This document shows positions 43,649-51,825 of a stretch of 64,000 bases of DNA, in pieces; positions within the stretch are counted from its first letter, which is position 1, and each line of letters starts with the position of its first letter. The position numbers and the translations under genes are program-made. Source of the stretch: an uncultured Aquimarina sp. (lineage in GTDB: Bacteria; Bacteroidota; Bacteroidia; Flavobacteriales; Flavobacteriaceae); the NCBI GenBank assembly GCA_947497175.1, contig CANMFM010000007.1, positions 457,798-521,797 on the forward strand, read 5' to 3'. The notes beneath the pieces were generated by a model, which searched no databases, was not told where the DNA came from, and saw nothing but the letters and a program-made list of their open reading frames with translations.

Positions 43649-45556
43649 TTGACAAAAACTCCTCTACAAATATTACAAGAGTATTGGAAACATGATCGCT
43701 TCAAACCTTTACAGGAAGAGATTATAACTTCAGTTTTATCAGCGCAGGACACTTTTGCATTGTTACCTACCGGGGGTGGAAAATCAGTCTGCTTTCAGGT
43801 ACCAGCACTAATCAAAGAAGGAATATGTATCGTAATCTCACCTTTGATCGCATTAATGCATGATCAAGTACAACATCTTCAACAAAAAGGCATAAAAGCT
43901 ATTGCGCTGCCAAGCGGAATAAAATACACAGAATTAGACACGCTACTCGACAATTGCATCTATGGTAATTATAAATTTTTATACCTCTCTCCAGAACGCC
44001 TTCAACAAGAAATTGTAAAAGAGCGATTGCGGCAAATGAATATTAATCTTATTGCCGTTGATGAGGCACATTGTATTTCGCAATGGGGTAACGATTTTAG
44101 ACCTTCATATAAAAAGATTAAAATTCTAAGAGAATTACATCCAACTGTGCCGATAATAGCCCTAACGGCTTCTGCGACTACCCATGTCGTTGATGATATA
44201 ATACTTGAATTAGATCTTTTTCAGCCACAACTATTGAAACAATCTTTTTTTAGACCAAATTTAGGGTATTGGGTAACACCAACAATCGACAAAAACTATA
44301 AACTTACTCAAATTCTTGAAAAACATCCGGGAACATCTATAATCTATGTGCGAAACCGGCGAGCCACCATTGAATTGAGTGAATTTCTTCATTCACATGG
44401 TATAACTGCAGCCTCTTATCACGGTGGTGTTGATGAAAAAGATAAGACTGAACGATTTAGACAATGGATGAATGAAGAAGTACGTGTGATGGTAGCTACA
44501 AATGCTTTTGGAATGGGAATAGACAAATCCAACGTACGCACAGTGATTCATTACAACGTACCAGAAAGCATAGAGAGTTATTTTCAAGAAGCCGGAAGAG
44601 CAGGACGTGATGGCAAACAATCATTTGCTTTTTTGCTAAAAAATCAGAATGACAACACACGGTTAAACAATCAATTTATAAAAGTATTACCCGGGGTAGA
44701 TACCGTAAAGCTAGTCTATCGAAAACTGTGTAATTATTTTCAGATATCCTATGGAGAAGGCGAACAATCTACACATGATTTTAATTTTAACGCCTTTTGT
44801 AAAACCTATGAATTACACACATTAACCTCTTATAATACTTTACAATTTCTAGATCGTTGCGGAGTAATAAGATTTATGCAACGCTATACAAAAAAAAGTA
44901 GTGTACATATCCTGGTGACCGGAAACCATCTTCTGGAGTTTTTAAAAAAGAATTCACAATACGAATTAGTAACCAAATCTATATTGAGAACATATGGTGG
45001 TGTTTTTGACGAGGAAGTAGCGATTAATCTTTCTCTCTTAGCTTCAAAAATAGATACATCAGAAACAGAGATTATTCAGGTATTAAATAAATTAAAAGAA
45101 GCAGAGCTGATTGAGTTTAATCACAAAGTTTTTGACGCGGAAATAATTTTCCTGATTCCAAGAGAGGATGACCATACTATAAACCGTGTAAAACATCATC
45201 TTTTAGCACAAAATAAGGCGAAAATAGAAAAAGTAGAAGCTATATTGCAATATACTGAAGACAATACCACATGTAAAAGCAGGTTGTTACTTCGATATTT
45301 TGGCGAACAAGACACTACTGATTGTGGTATTTGTAGTTTTTGTACAACTTCAAAATCAAAAACTATTAAAATAGATGTACATAAAATTCAAGAAGATATT
45401 GTAAGGCTTTTACAAGAAAAAAAATTATCTTCAAGGGATTTGATTTCTAAACTTGAGTACCCCGAAAAAACAATATTAGAAGTGTTAAGAGAAATGAACG
45501 AACATCAAATTATAACTATTAATCACGACAACAACTATCAATTAGTACAACAATAA
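43649..45556 (+). CDS. recQ: ATP-dependent DNA helicase RecQ
   Basis: RecQ-family 3'-5' helicase, 635 residues, starting at TTG 43649 (no in-frame ATG nearby and the first residues align with RecQ). Motif I TGGGKSVCFQVPAL, motif II VDEAHCISQWGNDFRPSY, motif III LTASAT, motif IV IIYVRNRR, motif V YHGGVDEKDKTERFRQWMNEEVRVMVATNAFGMGIDKSNVR, and motif VI YFQEAGRAGRDG are all present. The RQC zinc site is seen in the late Cys cluster CGICSFC. A clear HRDC domain is not visible. It acts in recombination and replication-fork repair. Its stop overlaps the fmt start by one base. Confidence 0.95.
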   Translation: MTKTPLQILQEYWKHDRFKPLQEEIITSVLSAQDTFALLPTGGGKSVCFQVPALIKEGICIVISPLIALMHDQVQHLQQKGIKAIALPSGIKYTELDTLLDNCIYGNYKFLYLSPERLQQEIVKERLRQMNINLIAVDEAHCISQWGNDFRPSYKKIKILRELHPTVPIIALTASATTHVVDDIILELDLFQPQLLKQSFFRPNLGYWVTPTIDKNYKLTQILEKHPGTSIIYVRNRRATIELSEFLHSHGITAASYHGGVDEKDKTERFRQWMNEEVRVMVATNAFGMGIDKSNVRTVIHYNVPESIESYFQEAGRAGRDGKQSFAFLLKNQNDNTRLNNQFIKVLPGVDTVKLVYRKLCNYFQISYGEGEQSTHDFNFNAFCKTYELHTLTSYNTLQFLDRCGVIRFMQRYTKKSSVHILVTGNHLLEFLKKNSQYELVTKSILRTYGGVFDEEVAINLSLLASKIDTSETEIIQVLNKLKEAELIEFNHKVFDAEIIFLIPREDDHTINRVKHHLLAQNKAKIEKVEAILQYTEDNTTCKSRLLLRYFGEQDTTDCGICSFCTTSKSKTIKIDVHKIQEDIVRLLQEKKLSSRDLISKLEYPEKTILEVLREMNEHQIITINHDNNYQLVQQ

Positions 45557-46503
45557 TGAGAGATTTACGAATCATATTTATGGGGACTCCGGATTTTGCC
45601 GTAGAAACTTTAAAGGCAATACTAGAACACAATTACAATGTGGTTGGTGTCATCACTGCTCCTGATAAACCAGCCGGAAGAGGAAGAAAACTAAAAGCCT
45701 CTGCCATTAAAGAGTATGCTTTAACCAAAAACCTTACTATTTTACAACCCACAAATCTAAAAGACGAACATTTTCTTGAAGAATTAAAATCACTACAGGC
45801 TAATCTGAATATTGTCGTCGCTTTTAGAATGTTACCAAAATCAGTGTGGAGCATGCCCGAGTATGGTACTTTTAATTTGCATGCATCGTTACTTCCAGAA
45901 TATAGAGGAGCTGCTCCAATTAATTGGGCTATTATAAATGGTGAAGAAAAAACAGGGGTTACTACCTTCTTTATAGACGAGAAAATAGATACCGGAAAAG
46001 TAATTCTACAAAAAGAAGTAGCCATTACTACTGATGATACCGCGGGGGTTTTACATGATAAACTAATGACAGAAGGAGCCGAATTAGTAATACAAACAAT
46101 TAAAATAATAGAAACGAATACGGTAAAGGTCAAAGCGCAACCAAAAGATATCAGTTTTAAAACGGCGTATAAACTGAATCGCGACAATACTAAAATAGAT
46201 TGGGAAGAAGATCTTTACACTATCAACAATTTAATTAGAGGTTTAAGTCCATACCCAGCGGCATGGTGCATATTACATAATAAAGGAGAAGACCATAAGA
46301 TTAAAATATACAAAGCTCAACCTATAGAGGAAGCTCATAATTTTGATATCGGAAAAATAATTATGGAAGATTCTGCACTAAAAATCGCTGTAAAAAAAGG
46401 ATTTATTATTGTTAATAAACTTCAACTTCCTGGAAAAAAGGCCATGGACTCAAAGGCATTATTAAATGGATATACTTTTTACAGAGATGCACGAGTGTCC
46501 TAA
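45556..46503 (+). CDS. fmt: Methionyl-tRNA formyltransferase
   Basis: Methionyl-tRNA formyltransferase, 315 residues, transferring formyl from 10-formyltetrahydrofolate to initiator Met-tRNA. The N-terminal Rossmann domain has RIIFMGTPDFAVETLKAILE and TAPDKPAGRGRKL; the catalytic loop is NLHASLLPEYRGAAPINWAIINGE with the Asn-His-Asp set completed by KIDTGKVI; the C-terminal OB-like domain follows LIRGLSPYPAAWCIL. The start codon shares one base with the recQ stop, so it is translationally coupled to recQ. Confidence 0.95.
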   Translation: MRDLRIIFMGTPDFAVETLKAILEHNYNVVGVITAPDKPAGRGRKLKASAIKEYALTKNLTILQPTNLKDEHFLEELKSLQANLNIVVAFRMLPKSVWSMPEYGTFNLHASLLPEYRGAAPINWAIINGEEKTGVTTFFIDEKIDTGKVILQKEVAITTDDTAGVLHDKLMTEGAELVIQTIKIIETNTVKVKAQPKDISFKTAYKLNRDNTKIDWEEDLYTINNLIRGLSPYPAAWCILHNKGEDHKIKIYKAQPIEEAHNFDIGKIIMEDSALKIAVKKGFIIVNKLQLPGKKAMDSKALLNGYTFYRDARVS

Positions 46504-46604
46504 AATACTAGTGTAATCAGGGTTTAAAAATTAATAAAAATGCACATTGTTTATTAACAATCGCCTTGAGTTATCAACAAATGCCTGTATTTACTGGGCT
46601 AATC

Positions 46605-46635
46605 CTTGCATGAATCATAAATCCGTATAAATTTG
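46605..46635 (+). promoter_or_regulatory. Promoter of the HU gene
   Basis: CTTG (46605-46608), a 19-nt spacer and TAAATTTG (46628-46635) match TTTG-N19-TAnnTTTG with one mismatch in the first box. The HU start codon is 56 bp downstream. A short ATTGTT/AACAAT dyad at 46546-46561 lies further upstream. Confidence 0.7.
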
Positions 46636-46690
46636 TAGAGCGTTTAACATAAAGATTGGTTTAACCAACAATTAATTTAAAAACAGAATT

Positions 46691-46963
46691 ATGAACAAAA
46701 CAGAATTAATCGATGCAATGGCAGCTGACGCTGGAATTACTAAAGCAGCGGCTAAAAAAGCCTTAGAATCTTTTTTAGGAAACGTTGAAGGTACTCTTAA
46801 AAAAGGAGGACGTGTTTCTTTAGTAGGTTTCGGATCTTGGTCAGTTTCTAGAAGAGCTGCAAGAGAAGGTAGAAACCCACAAACTGGTAAAACTATCAAA
46901 ATCGCTGCTAAAAACGTTGTGAAGTTTAAGGCTGGTGCTGATTTATCAAGTTCAGTAAACTAA
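46691..46963 (+). CDS. hup: HU family DNA-binding protein
   Basis: Histone-like nucleoid protein of 90 residues. The dimerisation helices MNKTELIDAMAADAGITKAAAKKALESF and the beta-arm with GRNPQTGKTIKIAAKN (Pro tip) identify it. HU wraps and bends DNA as a dimer. It is monocistronic, with a strong promoter 56 bp upstream and an intrinsic terminator directly after the stop. Confidence 0.96.
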   Translation: MNKTELIDAMAADAGITKAAAKKALESFLGNVEGTLKKGGRVSLVGFGSWSVSRRAAREGRNPQTGKTIKIAAKNVVKFKAGADLSSSVN

Positions 46964-46987
46964 TCAGTCCGTTTTCGATATTATTTA

Positions 46988-47015
46988 AAAGCTCCTGAGA
47001 CAGGGAGCTTTTTTT
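46988..47015 (+). terminator. Intrinsic terminator of the HU gene
   Basis: AAAGCTCC pairs with GGAGCTTT across an 8-nt loop, followed by a T tract to about 47015. It lies about 25 bp after the HU stop codon. Confidence 0.85.
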
Positions 47016-47095
47016 ATGGTTTTTCTACAAAAAACCTACAACTGCTTTGATTATTAGAAATAATTATTTAGCTTTAAGATAATCAAAACCATCGT

Positions 47096-47656
47096 ATGAT
47101 ATCACTTCAACCCTCAAAAGGACATCTGTTAGTTGCTGAGCCTTCCATCATTGGGGATGTATCATTTAATCGCTCTGTAGTTCTTTTAGCAGATCACAGC
47201 GAACAGGGGTCTATTGGTTTTATAATGAACAAGCCTTTAGAGTATTCTCTGGCTGATCTTGTACCGGAAATAGAAGCAGATTTTAAAATTTATAACGGTG
47301 GCCCCGTAGAGCAAGACAATCTCTATTTTATTCATAAAGTGCCTGATTTGGTCCCAAATAGTGTAGAAATATCTGGTGGAATTTATTGGGGTGGTGATTT
47401 TTCTATAGTCTCTAAATTAATTGCAGAACATAAGATTACTTCAAATGAAATTCGATTTTTCTTAGGCTACTCAGGATGGGATTCTGAGCAGTTAAATCAA
47501 GAATTAGAAGCCAATTCATGGGTAATCGTTGAAAACAATTACAAAAAGAATATTTTTGGTAAATCATATGACACCTTCTGGAAAGAAAAAATGATAGAAC
47601 TTGGTGGCGAGTATATGCTTTGGTCCAATGCTCCTGAAAACCCTACATATAATTAA
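47096..47656 (+). CDS. YqgE/AlgH family protein
   Basis: Protein of 186 residues of the YqgE/AlgH family. The pattern GHLLVAEPSIIGDVSFNRSVVLLADHSEQGSIGFIMNKPLEYSLADL and YNGGPVEQDNLYFIHKV, then FFLGYSGWDSEQLNQELEANSWVIV, is diagnostic. Its biochemical role is unknown; it forms an alpha/beta fold with a conserved pocket. The stop codon shares the TTAA overlap with the convergent aminotransferase gene, four bases in common. Confidence 0.92.
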   Translation: MISLQPSKGHLLVAEPSIIGDVSFNRSVVLLADHSEQGSIGFIMNKPLEYSLADLVPEIEADFKIYNGGPVEQDNLYFIHKVPDLVPNSVEISGGIYWGGDFSIVSKLIAEHKITSNEIRFFLGYSGWDSEQLNQELEANSWVIVENNYKKNIFGKSYDTFWKEKMIELGGEYMLWSNAPENPTYN

Positions 47657-48501
47657 TTTTCTAATCTTATTCTAGTATTTAATATACCTAACAGTCTTTT
47701 ACTTGTTTTAGTAGTATACACTTTCTTTCTAAATTTTGTTATAGGCGATATACCACGAATTACATTAGTCATAAATAGTTCATCTGCTTTTTGTAATTCA
47801 AAGGGTGAGATTGAGGCTTCCTGAACCTCAAACTCAGGCAATTTTTCTAGAATTCTTAATAGTTGAGTTCTAAGTACTCCTTTTAAGCATCCATCAGAAA
47901 CAGGAGGGGTTTTGATAAGGTTTCCTTTCACCAAAAAAATATTTCCATTTAGAGCTTCAATGATCATCTTATTGGTATTCATTAATATACAATTATCAAA
48001 ACCATTCTCTTTGGTAAAAATCCCTCCTAAAATATTAGTCAATTTGTTATTTGATTTTATTGTAGAGAGTAAATCCGCAGCTATGTAATGATCTTTAAAT
48101 AATGTCACCTCACAGCTTGCTTCTGAAATAGTATAAAACGATGCATCTAATCGAGAAACTGATATATTATATTCGATATCATTAGAAGAAGGTGTATACA
48201 ACCCACCAGAAACTCTGTGGACCATCAGTTTAATGCGCACAGACGAATCTAATAATTCATTTTTTGTAACTAAATCGACTATTTCTTTTTCTAAAAACTC
48301 TGGAGTAAAATGCATAGGGATTTGCATTCTCAGAATGCGCATCGAAGCCATTAATCTAAAGTAATGATCTTCCCAGAATAAAATCTTTCCAGAGTTTACT
48401 CTAATGGTTTCAAATAAAGCGTCTCCATAGGCATATCCTCTATTATTAATTGCAATATTCGCTACGTTATCCTCAAGTAATTTTCCGTTAATATTAATCA
48501 T
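47653..48501 (-). CDS. Class IV aminotransferase (PabC/IlvE/D-aminotransferase-like)
   Basis: PLP-dependent enzyme of 282 residues in fold type IV. Segments: NNRGYAYGDALFETIRVNSGKILFWEDHYFRL, SNDIEYNISVSRL, the catalytic Lys in TIKSNNKLTNILGGIFTKENGFDNCILMNTNKMIIEALNGNIFLVKG, and ISPFELQKADELFMTNVIRGISPI. This pattern is shared by branched-chain aminotransferase, D-amino acid aminotransferase and aminodeoxychorismate lyase. Given the short NKLTN lysine loop and length, a PabC-like lyase is a good guess but not certain. The start codon touches the T tract of the upstream terminator. Confidence 0.85.
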   Translation of the reverse strand: MININGKLLEDNVANIAINNRGYAYGDALFETIRVNSGKILFWEDHYFRLMASMRILRMQIPMHFTPEFLEKEIVDLVTKNELLDSSVRIKLMVHRVSGGLYTPSSNDIEYNISVSRLDASFYTISEASCEVTLFKDHYIAADLLSTIKSNNKLTNILGGIFTKENGFDNCILMNTNKMIIEALNGNIFLVKGNLIKTPPVSDGCLKGVLRTQLLRILEKLPEFEVQEASISPFELQKADELFMTNVIRGISPITKFRKKVYTTKTSKRLLGILNTRIRLEN

Positions 48502-48532
48502 AAAAAAAGTCCCATAAGCTCACTCTTATGGG
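48502..48532 (-). terminator. Intrinsic terminator abutting the class IV aminotransferase start
   Basis: On the minus strand: CCCATAAG, a 6-nt loop, CTTATGGG, then AC and seven T, ending one base before the ATG of the aminotransferase. It terminates the START-like gene upstream. Its position makes it possible that the hairpin also controls access to the aminotransferase start. Confidence 0.8.
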
Positions 48533-48560
48533 AGAAATAAAATTATTGTATAAAAAAAGA

Positions 48561-48953
48561 TTAAGCCGAACCTAATACATGCTTAAGATTACTTATCATA
48601 TTATCCCAAAGCATCTTGTTTTCATCCATCTCGTCATCTTCAGAATAATCGGTAACCATAAGAGAAACGTCTTTTGTAATTTCATCTACCTGGATACGCA
48701 TTTCAAAGAAATAGTCATTACCATCATCTTCATCTGCTACCCATCTAAATTTAATACGTTCGCCGCTTTTTTTACTTAAAAGTTTAGCTTCTTCTTCAGA
48801 ATCATCCCATATAAATGTAAACAACTCTCCTCTTGAATTTACATTATCTGCAAACCATTCAGAAAGACCGGATGGAGTAGAAATATATTGATATAATAGT
48901 TGTGGCGAAGACTGGACCACAAACTCTAATTCATATTTTGTTTTTTCAGACAT
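48561..48953 (-). CDS. START-like / SRPBCC domain protein
   Basis: Protein of 130 residues with the pattern of the small START-like family of Bacteroidetes: KYELEFVVQSSPQLLYQYISTPSGLSEWFADNVNSRG, FTFIWDDSEEEAKLLSKKSGERIKFRW and a C-terminal helix LWDNMISNLKHVLG. It is related to AHSA1-type proteins that bind Hsp90 or hydrophobic ligands. No signal peptide. Gene order shows a terminator and then a class IV aminotransferase downstream. Function unknown. Confidence 0.82.
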   Translation of the reverse strand: MSEKTKYELEFVVQSSPQLLYQYISTPSGLSEWFADNVNSRGELFTFIWDDSEEEAKLLSKKSGERIKFRWVADEDDGNDYFFEMRIQVDEITKDVSLMVTDYSEDDEMDENKMLWDNMISNLKHVLGSA

Positions 48954-49037
48954 ATTATTAATTGTTGATAAGCCAATATATAGATTAATTGTCGACTTTA
49001 AAAGGACAATGAAAAAAAAATTAATTCTTCATTATTG

Positions 49038-49068
49038 TTTGCGACAATCCATTTTGTTTTTATATTTG
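49038..49068 (+). promoter_or_regulatory. Promoter of tRNA-Met
   Basis: TTTG (49038-49041), a 19-nt spacer and TATATTTG (49061-49068) match the flavobacterial consensus exactly in both boxes. The tRNA begins 69 bp after the -7 box. Confidence 0.8.
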
Positions 49069-49136
49069 CACCCGCCTAAGGGACGTATGTCAATATTAAT
49101 TTTAATTGAGCAGGCATATTTTGAAAAGGCCAAAAT

Positions 49137-49210
49137 GGCGAGGTAGCTCAGCTGGTTAGAGCGTCGGATTCATAACCCGGAGGCCGGGGGTTCAAGTCCC
49201 CCTCTCGCTA
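49137..49210 (+). tRNA. tRNA-Met (anticodon CAT)
   Basis: A 74-nt cloverleaf: acceptor GGCGAGG pairs with TCTCGCT (two G-U wobbles at the ends), D arm GCTC...GAGC, anticodon loop TTCATAA with CAT, and T arm GGGGG-TTCAAGT-CCCCC. The discriminator is A and the CCA tail is not encoded. The anticodon stem has an A-C mismatch next to the loop. It has a promoter and terminator of its own; with G1-U72 rather than an unpaired 1-72 end, it looks like the elongator form. Confidence 0.93.
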
Positions 49211-49212
49211 CA

Positions 49213-49243
49213 AAAAAAGGTTGTCTAATGACAACCTTTTTTA
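49213..49243. terminator. Bidirectional intrinsic terminator after tRNA-Met
   Basis: AAAAAAGGTTGTC and GACAACCTTTTTT form a perfect 13-bp stem around a TAAT loop. It ends the tRNA transcript and, read from the other strand, the 791-residue outer-membrane gene. Confidence 0.9.
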
Positions 49244-49270
49244 TTTTATATACATATTGCTAGATAAGGG

Positions 49271-51646
49271 CTATTCTTTCAGTAATTTATGGAACATATC
49301 TGCTAGTCGTATCTCTATAAATTTAATGATATGTGCTTCTGATTTTTCATTTTGGTACATCGAGAACACTTTAGAGGCATTACGCTTTTTAAGCGCCTTC
49401 ATATCTCCTTCAGGGTTTTCGATATCGGAAGGTTTTAAATTCCATTTTACTAGTGAATTTAGAAGTATGGTATGAGATTCATATCGTTTTTCAAGTACTT
49501 CTTGTCGTTTAAGATCTTCTGGATCTTTCTCTTCGGCACTATTGATTCTTGCACTAAGTACGGTATATTCATCCCGTATTTGTCGATCAATCTCTCTTGC
49601 TTCTTGTACAAGTTTCAAATAAGCTTCATACAGTTTTTCATTATAAAATTCAGCAAAATCAAAATAGGCTTCCATAGCTTTCAGATAACTGATCCCTATT
49701 TCTTTATATACCCGTTTATCCTTTTCTTCAGTTTCTCTAAGCTGTTCTCCTAATTCATTCAGCTCTCCTTTTTGATCTTTTATTATATGAGCGAAACCTT
49801 CTTTTTCTGGTAAGGCCAATAATTGAGGTGTTATATCTTTTGGTAAACCTTCAAAAAGATACTTTCTATATTGAATTTTAATAGAATCATTATCTTTCTT
49901 TGGCTTTTTAGGCTTTTTGTTGAAGTTAATTTTAGGTTTTTTAAGTCCAAATGCATAATTATAACCAAAAGTTGCTGTAAATTCACTTAAATCTCCATTA
50001 CTTCCTCCACTCCTAAAAAGTTGTACTCCATTAAGATTAAAATTGTGTCTTTCTTTTAAGGTATAGGTCACCGCACCTCTGAAATTAGCAATATTTGTTT
50101 TTGCAGTACTACTATTTGAGGTATTATATCCTGCAGAAAGTCTTGTATTTAAGGTTTTTTCAAAATATCGCTTTCCAATACTAACTGTGGGACCCCAGGT
50201 TGTTGCTTCTTCACGACCAATAGTATTATATGTACCATTTACCGATGTGCTAATACTGAGATTTCTTTCTGAAAAATCTATAGTATGCCCCAAATTCATA
50301 TTATGAAAAGTGGAAGCATCTCCTAATCTAACGATTCCTCCTTGCTCATTTGCTACATCGTTTAAGGCATAGTTAAGTGTAAGATTTTGACGTGACGTTT
50401 CTTGTTGTGAAAGCGAATAACTGATTGTCATAGTAGCTGTTTGGGATAGCTGCTTATAGTCCAACTCTTCTATTTGTTCATCAAGTAAATCGGCATCATT
50501 TATCTCATCGAACTGATTAGGTTTTATGTTTGTAAATGTCGTAAAATTAGAATATGACCCTGCTATATTAAGCCGTTCAGACAGGGCTAACGTGGCATTT
50601 AATGCTCCTATGGTACGGTTGGTGTTGTTAGCCTTAAGGTTATCCAGATCATCTCTTTGATAACCAATATTAATTGCTAATGTTAACTTATCCTTAAAGA
50701 AAGTATTAGAAACGTCCAGAGTGATGTTTTCGAAATCATTATTAAAAAAATACGCCCCTAAGGTTTCATATCCAGGATCTATACGTTCGTATCCCAGTCC
50801 CAAATTTACTCTTCCAATGGCATATCCTAATCGAGTACGCAGCGCATTATAATATTCTGTAGAAGCGCGATTATTAAAAATAGCAGCAATTGGGGACACT
50901 TCAGAAAGATCTGTTTCTTCTGACCTGGTATCTCTTGTAATTGCTGTAGAAGCATATTCTGCCTGCAAACTAAAGCTTTTTCCCAATTTAACTTCTCCTT
51001 CCACACTGATTACCAGGTTTTCTTGGGGCAATACACCTTTCGCTTCAGGAATCGAATCAATAGAGGTTTGATCATCTTTGGCATAAAAGCCAATAACACC
51101 AATCTTGTATCGTTCTTTCTCAAAACTTGTTTTGAGTCCGTATCCCATTCGATTAAAAGCTGGTATTGTTCTGGGATCTCCGTCATCATTAGTAGCTTTG
51201 AGTAAACGACCAGCCATAGCACTAACTTTTAAAGATCCTGGTGGTGTAAGATCCACCCCACCTCCTGTAAATTGATGCCCATTTAACGTATACGGTGAAA
51301 ATGTCATATTTACATTTCCAATATGCCCAGTAATCCATTTATACTTGGGGTGAAGACTAATTCGATTAAAATCAAAAGGCAATTGATATCCTAAATCTTC
51401 TCCCTGATTAGAAAAACTATAGGAAATCGGAATAGAAAAGCTATAAATACTAATATTTAAAGCTCCTTGTAAAAAATAAGTAAATGGCTCTCTGCTGTTA
51501 TTTTGATTGGACGTATAATACACTCCATTAGCAGAAATCTGTCCGCTAACTTTAAACGGCTTACTTTGAGTAATAGTCTCATAGTCCAGCGTTTGGCCGA
51601 AAGACACAAGAGGTAGTAACAAGAATACTAGTAGTAGTTTTCTCAA
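49271..51646 (-). CDS. Large outer-membrane beta-barrel protein with C-terminal helical domain
   Basis: 791 residues with a signal peptide (about 1-17, ending SFGQ). Residues about 30-560 are alternating amphipathic strands of an outer-membrane barrel (PISYSFSNQGEDLGYQLPF, LGLGYERIDPGYETLGAYFF, TISYSLSQQETSRQNLTLNYAL, VTYTLKERHNFNLNGVQLF). A basic linker (NKKPKKPKKDNDS, about 575-590) precedes a helical, coiled-coil domain (about 610-791) likely in the periplasm. I do not know a named family. It lies two genes from the giant toxin-like protein and could be its pore, receptor or anchor, but it has its own terminator and the link is only by position. Confidence 0.75.
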   Translation of the reverse strand: MRKLLLVFLLLPLVSFGQTLDYETITQSKPFKVSGQISANGVYYTSNQNNSREPFTYFLQGALNISIYSFSIPISYSFSNQGEDLGYQLPFDFNRISLHPKYKWITGHIGNVNMTFSPYTLNGHQFTGGGVDLTPPGSLKVSAMAGRLLKATNDDGDPRTIPAFNRMGYGLKTSFEKERYKIGVIGFYAKDDQTSIDSIPEAKGVLPQENLVISVEGEVKLGKSFSLQAEYASTAITRDTRSEETDLSEVSPIAAIFNNRASTEYYNALRTRLGYAIGRVNLGLGYERIDPGYETLGAYFFNNDFENITLDVSNTFFKDKLTLAINIGYQRDDLDNLKANNTNRTIGALNATLALSERLNIAGSYSNFTTFTNIKPNQFDEINDADLLDEQIEELDYKQLSQTATMTISYSLSQQETSRQNLTLNYALNDVANEQGGIVRLGDASTFHNMNLGHTIDFSERNLSISTSVNGTYNTIGREEATTWGPTVSIGKRYFEKTLNTRLSAGYNTSNSSTAKTNIANFRGAVTYTLKERHNFNLNGVQLFRSGGSNGDLSEFTATFGYNYAFGLKKPKINFNKKPKKPKKDNDSIKIQYRKYLFEGLPKDITPQLLALPEKEGFAHIIKDQKGELNELGEQLRETEEKDKRVYKEIGISYLKAMEAYFDFAEFYNEKLYEAYLKLVQEAREIDRQIRDEYTVLSARINSAEEKDPEDLKRQEVLEKRYESHTILLNSLVKWNLKPSDIENPEGDMKALKKRNASKVFSMYQNEKSEAHIIKFIEIRLADMFHKLLKE

Positions 51647-51764
51647 ATGCTTTGCATTAGTAGGTTTTAATCAAAAAAGGCTATACTCTATTTCTCCCCA
51701 CAACTTCTTAATACTAAAGAAATTGAACGCGCGAAATAACAAAAAATTAAGGAAATTTCAAAGA

Positions 51765-51792
51765 AAAAACCACTCTAAATAGAGCGGTTTTT
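51765..51792 (-). terminator. Intrinsic terminator of the 594-residue gene
   Basis: AAAAACCACTCT pairs with AGAGCGGTTTTT around an AAAT loop, with one mismatch, giving a U tract on the minus strand 33 bp after the stop. Confidence 0.75.
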
Positions 51793-51825
51793 GATATACT
51801 GGTACGAATAAAATATAACTTTAAA

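Noticed and set aside
49221..49475. Plus-strand frame after tRNA-Met
   Set aside because: It begins inside the terminator and runs antisense through the outer-membrane gene.
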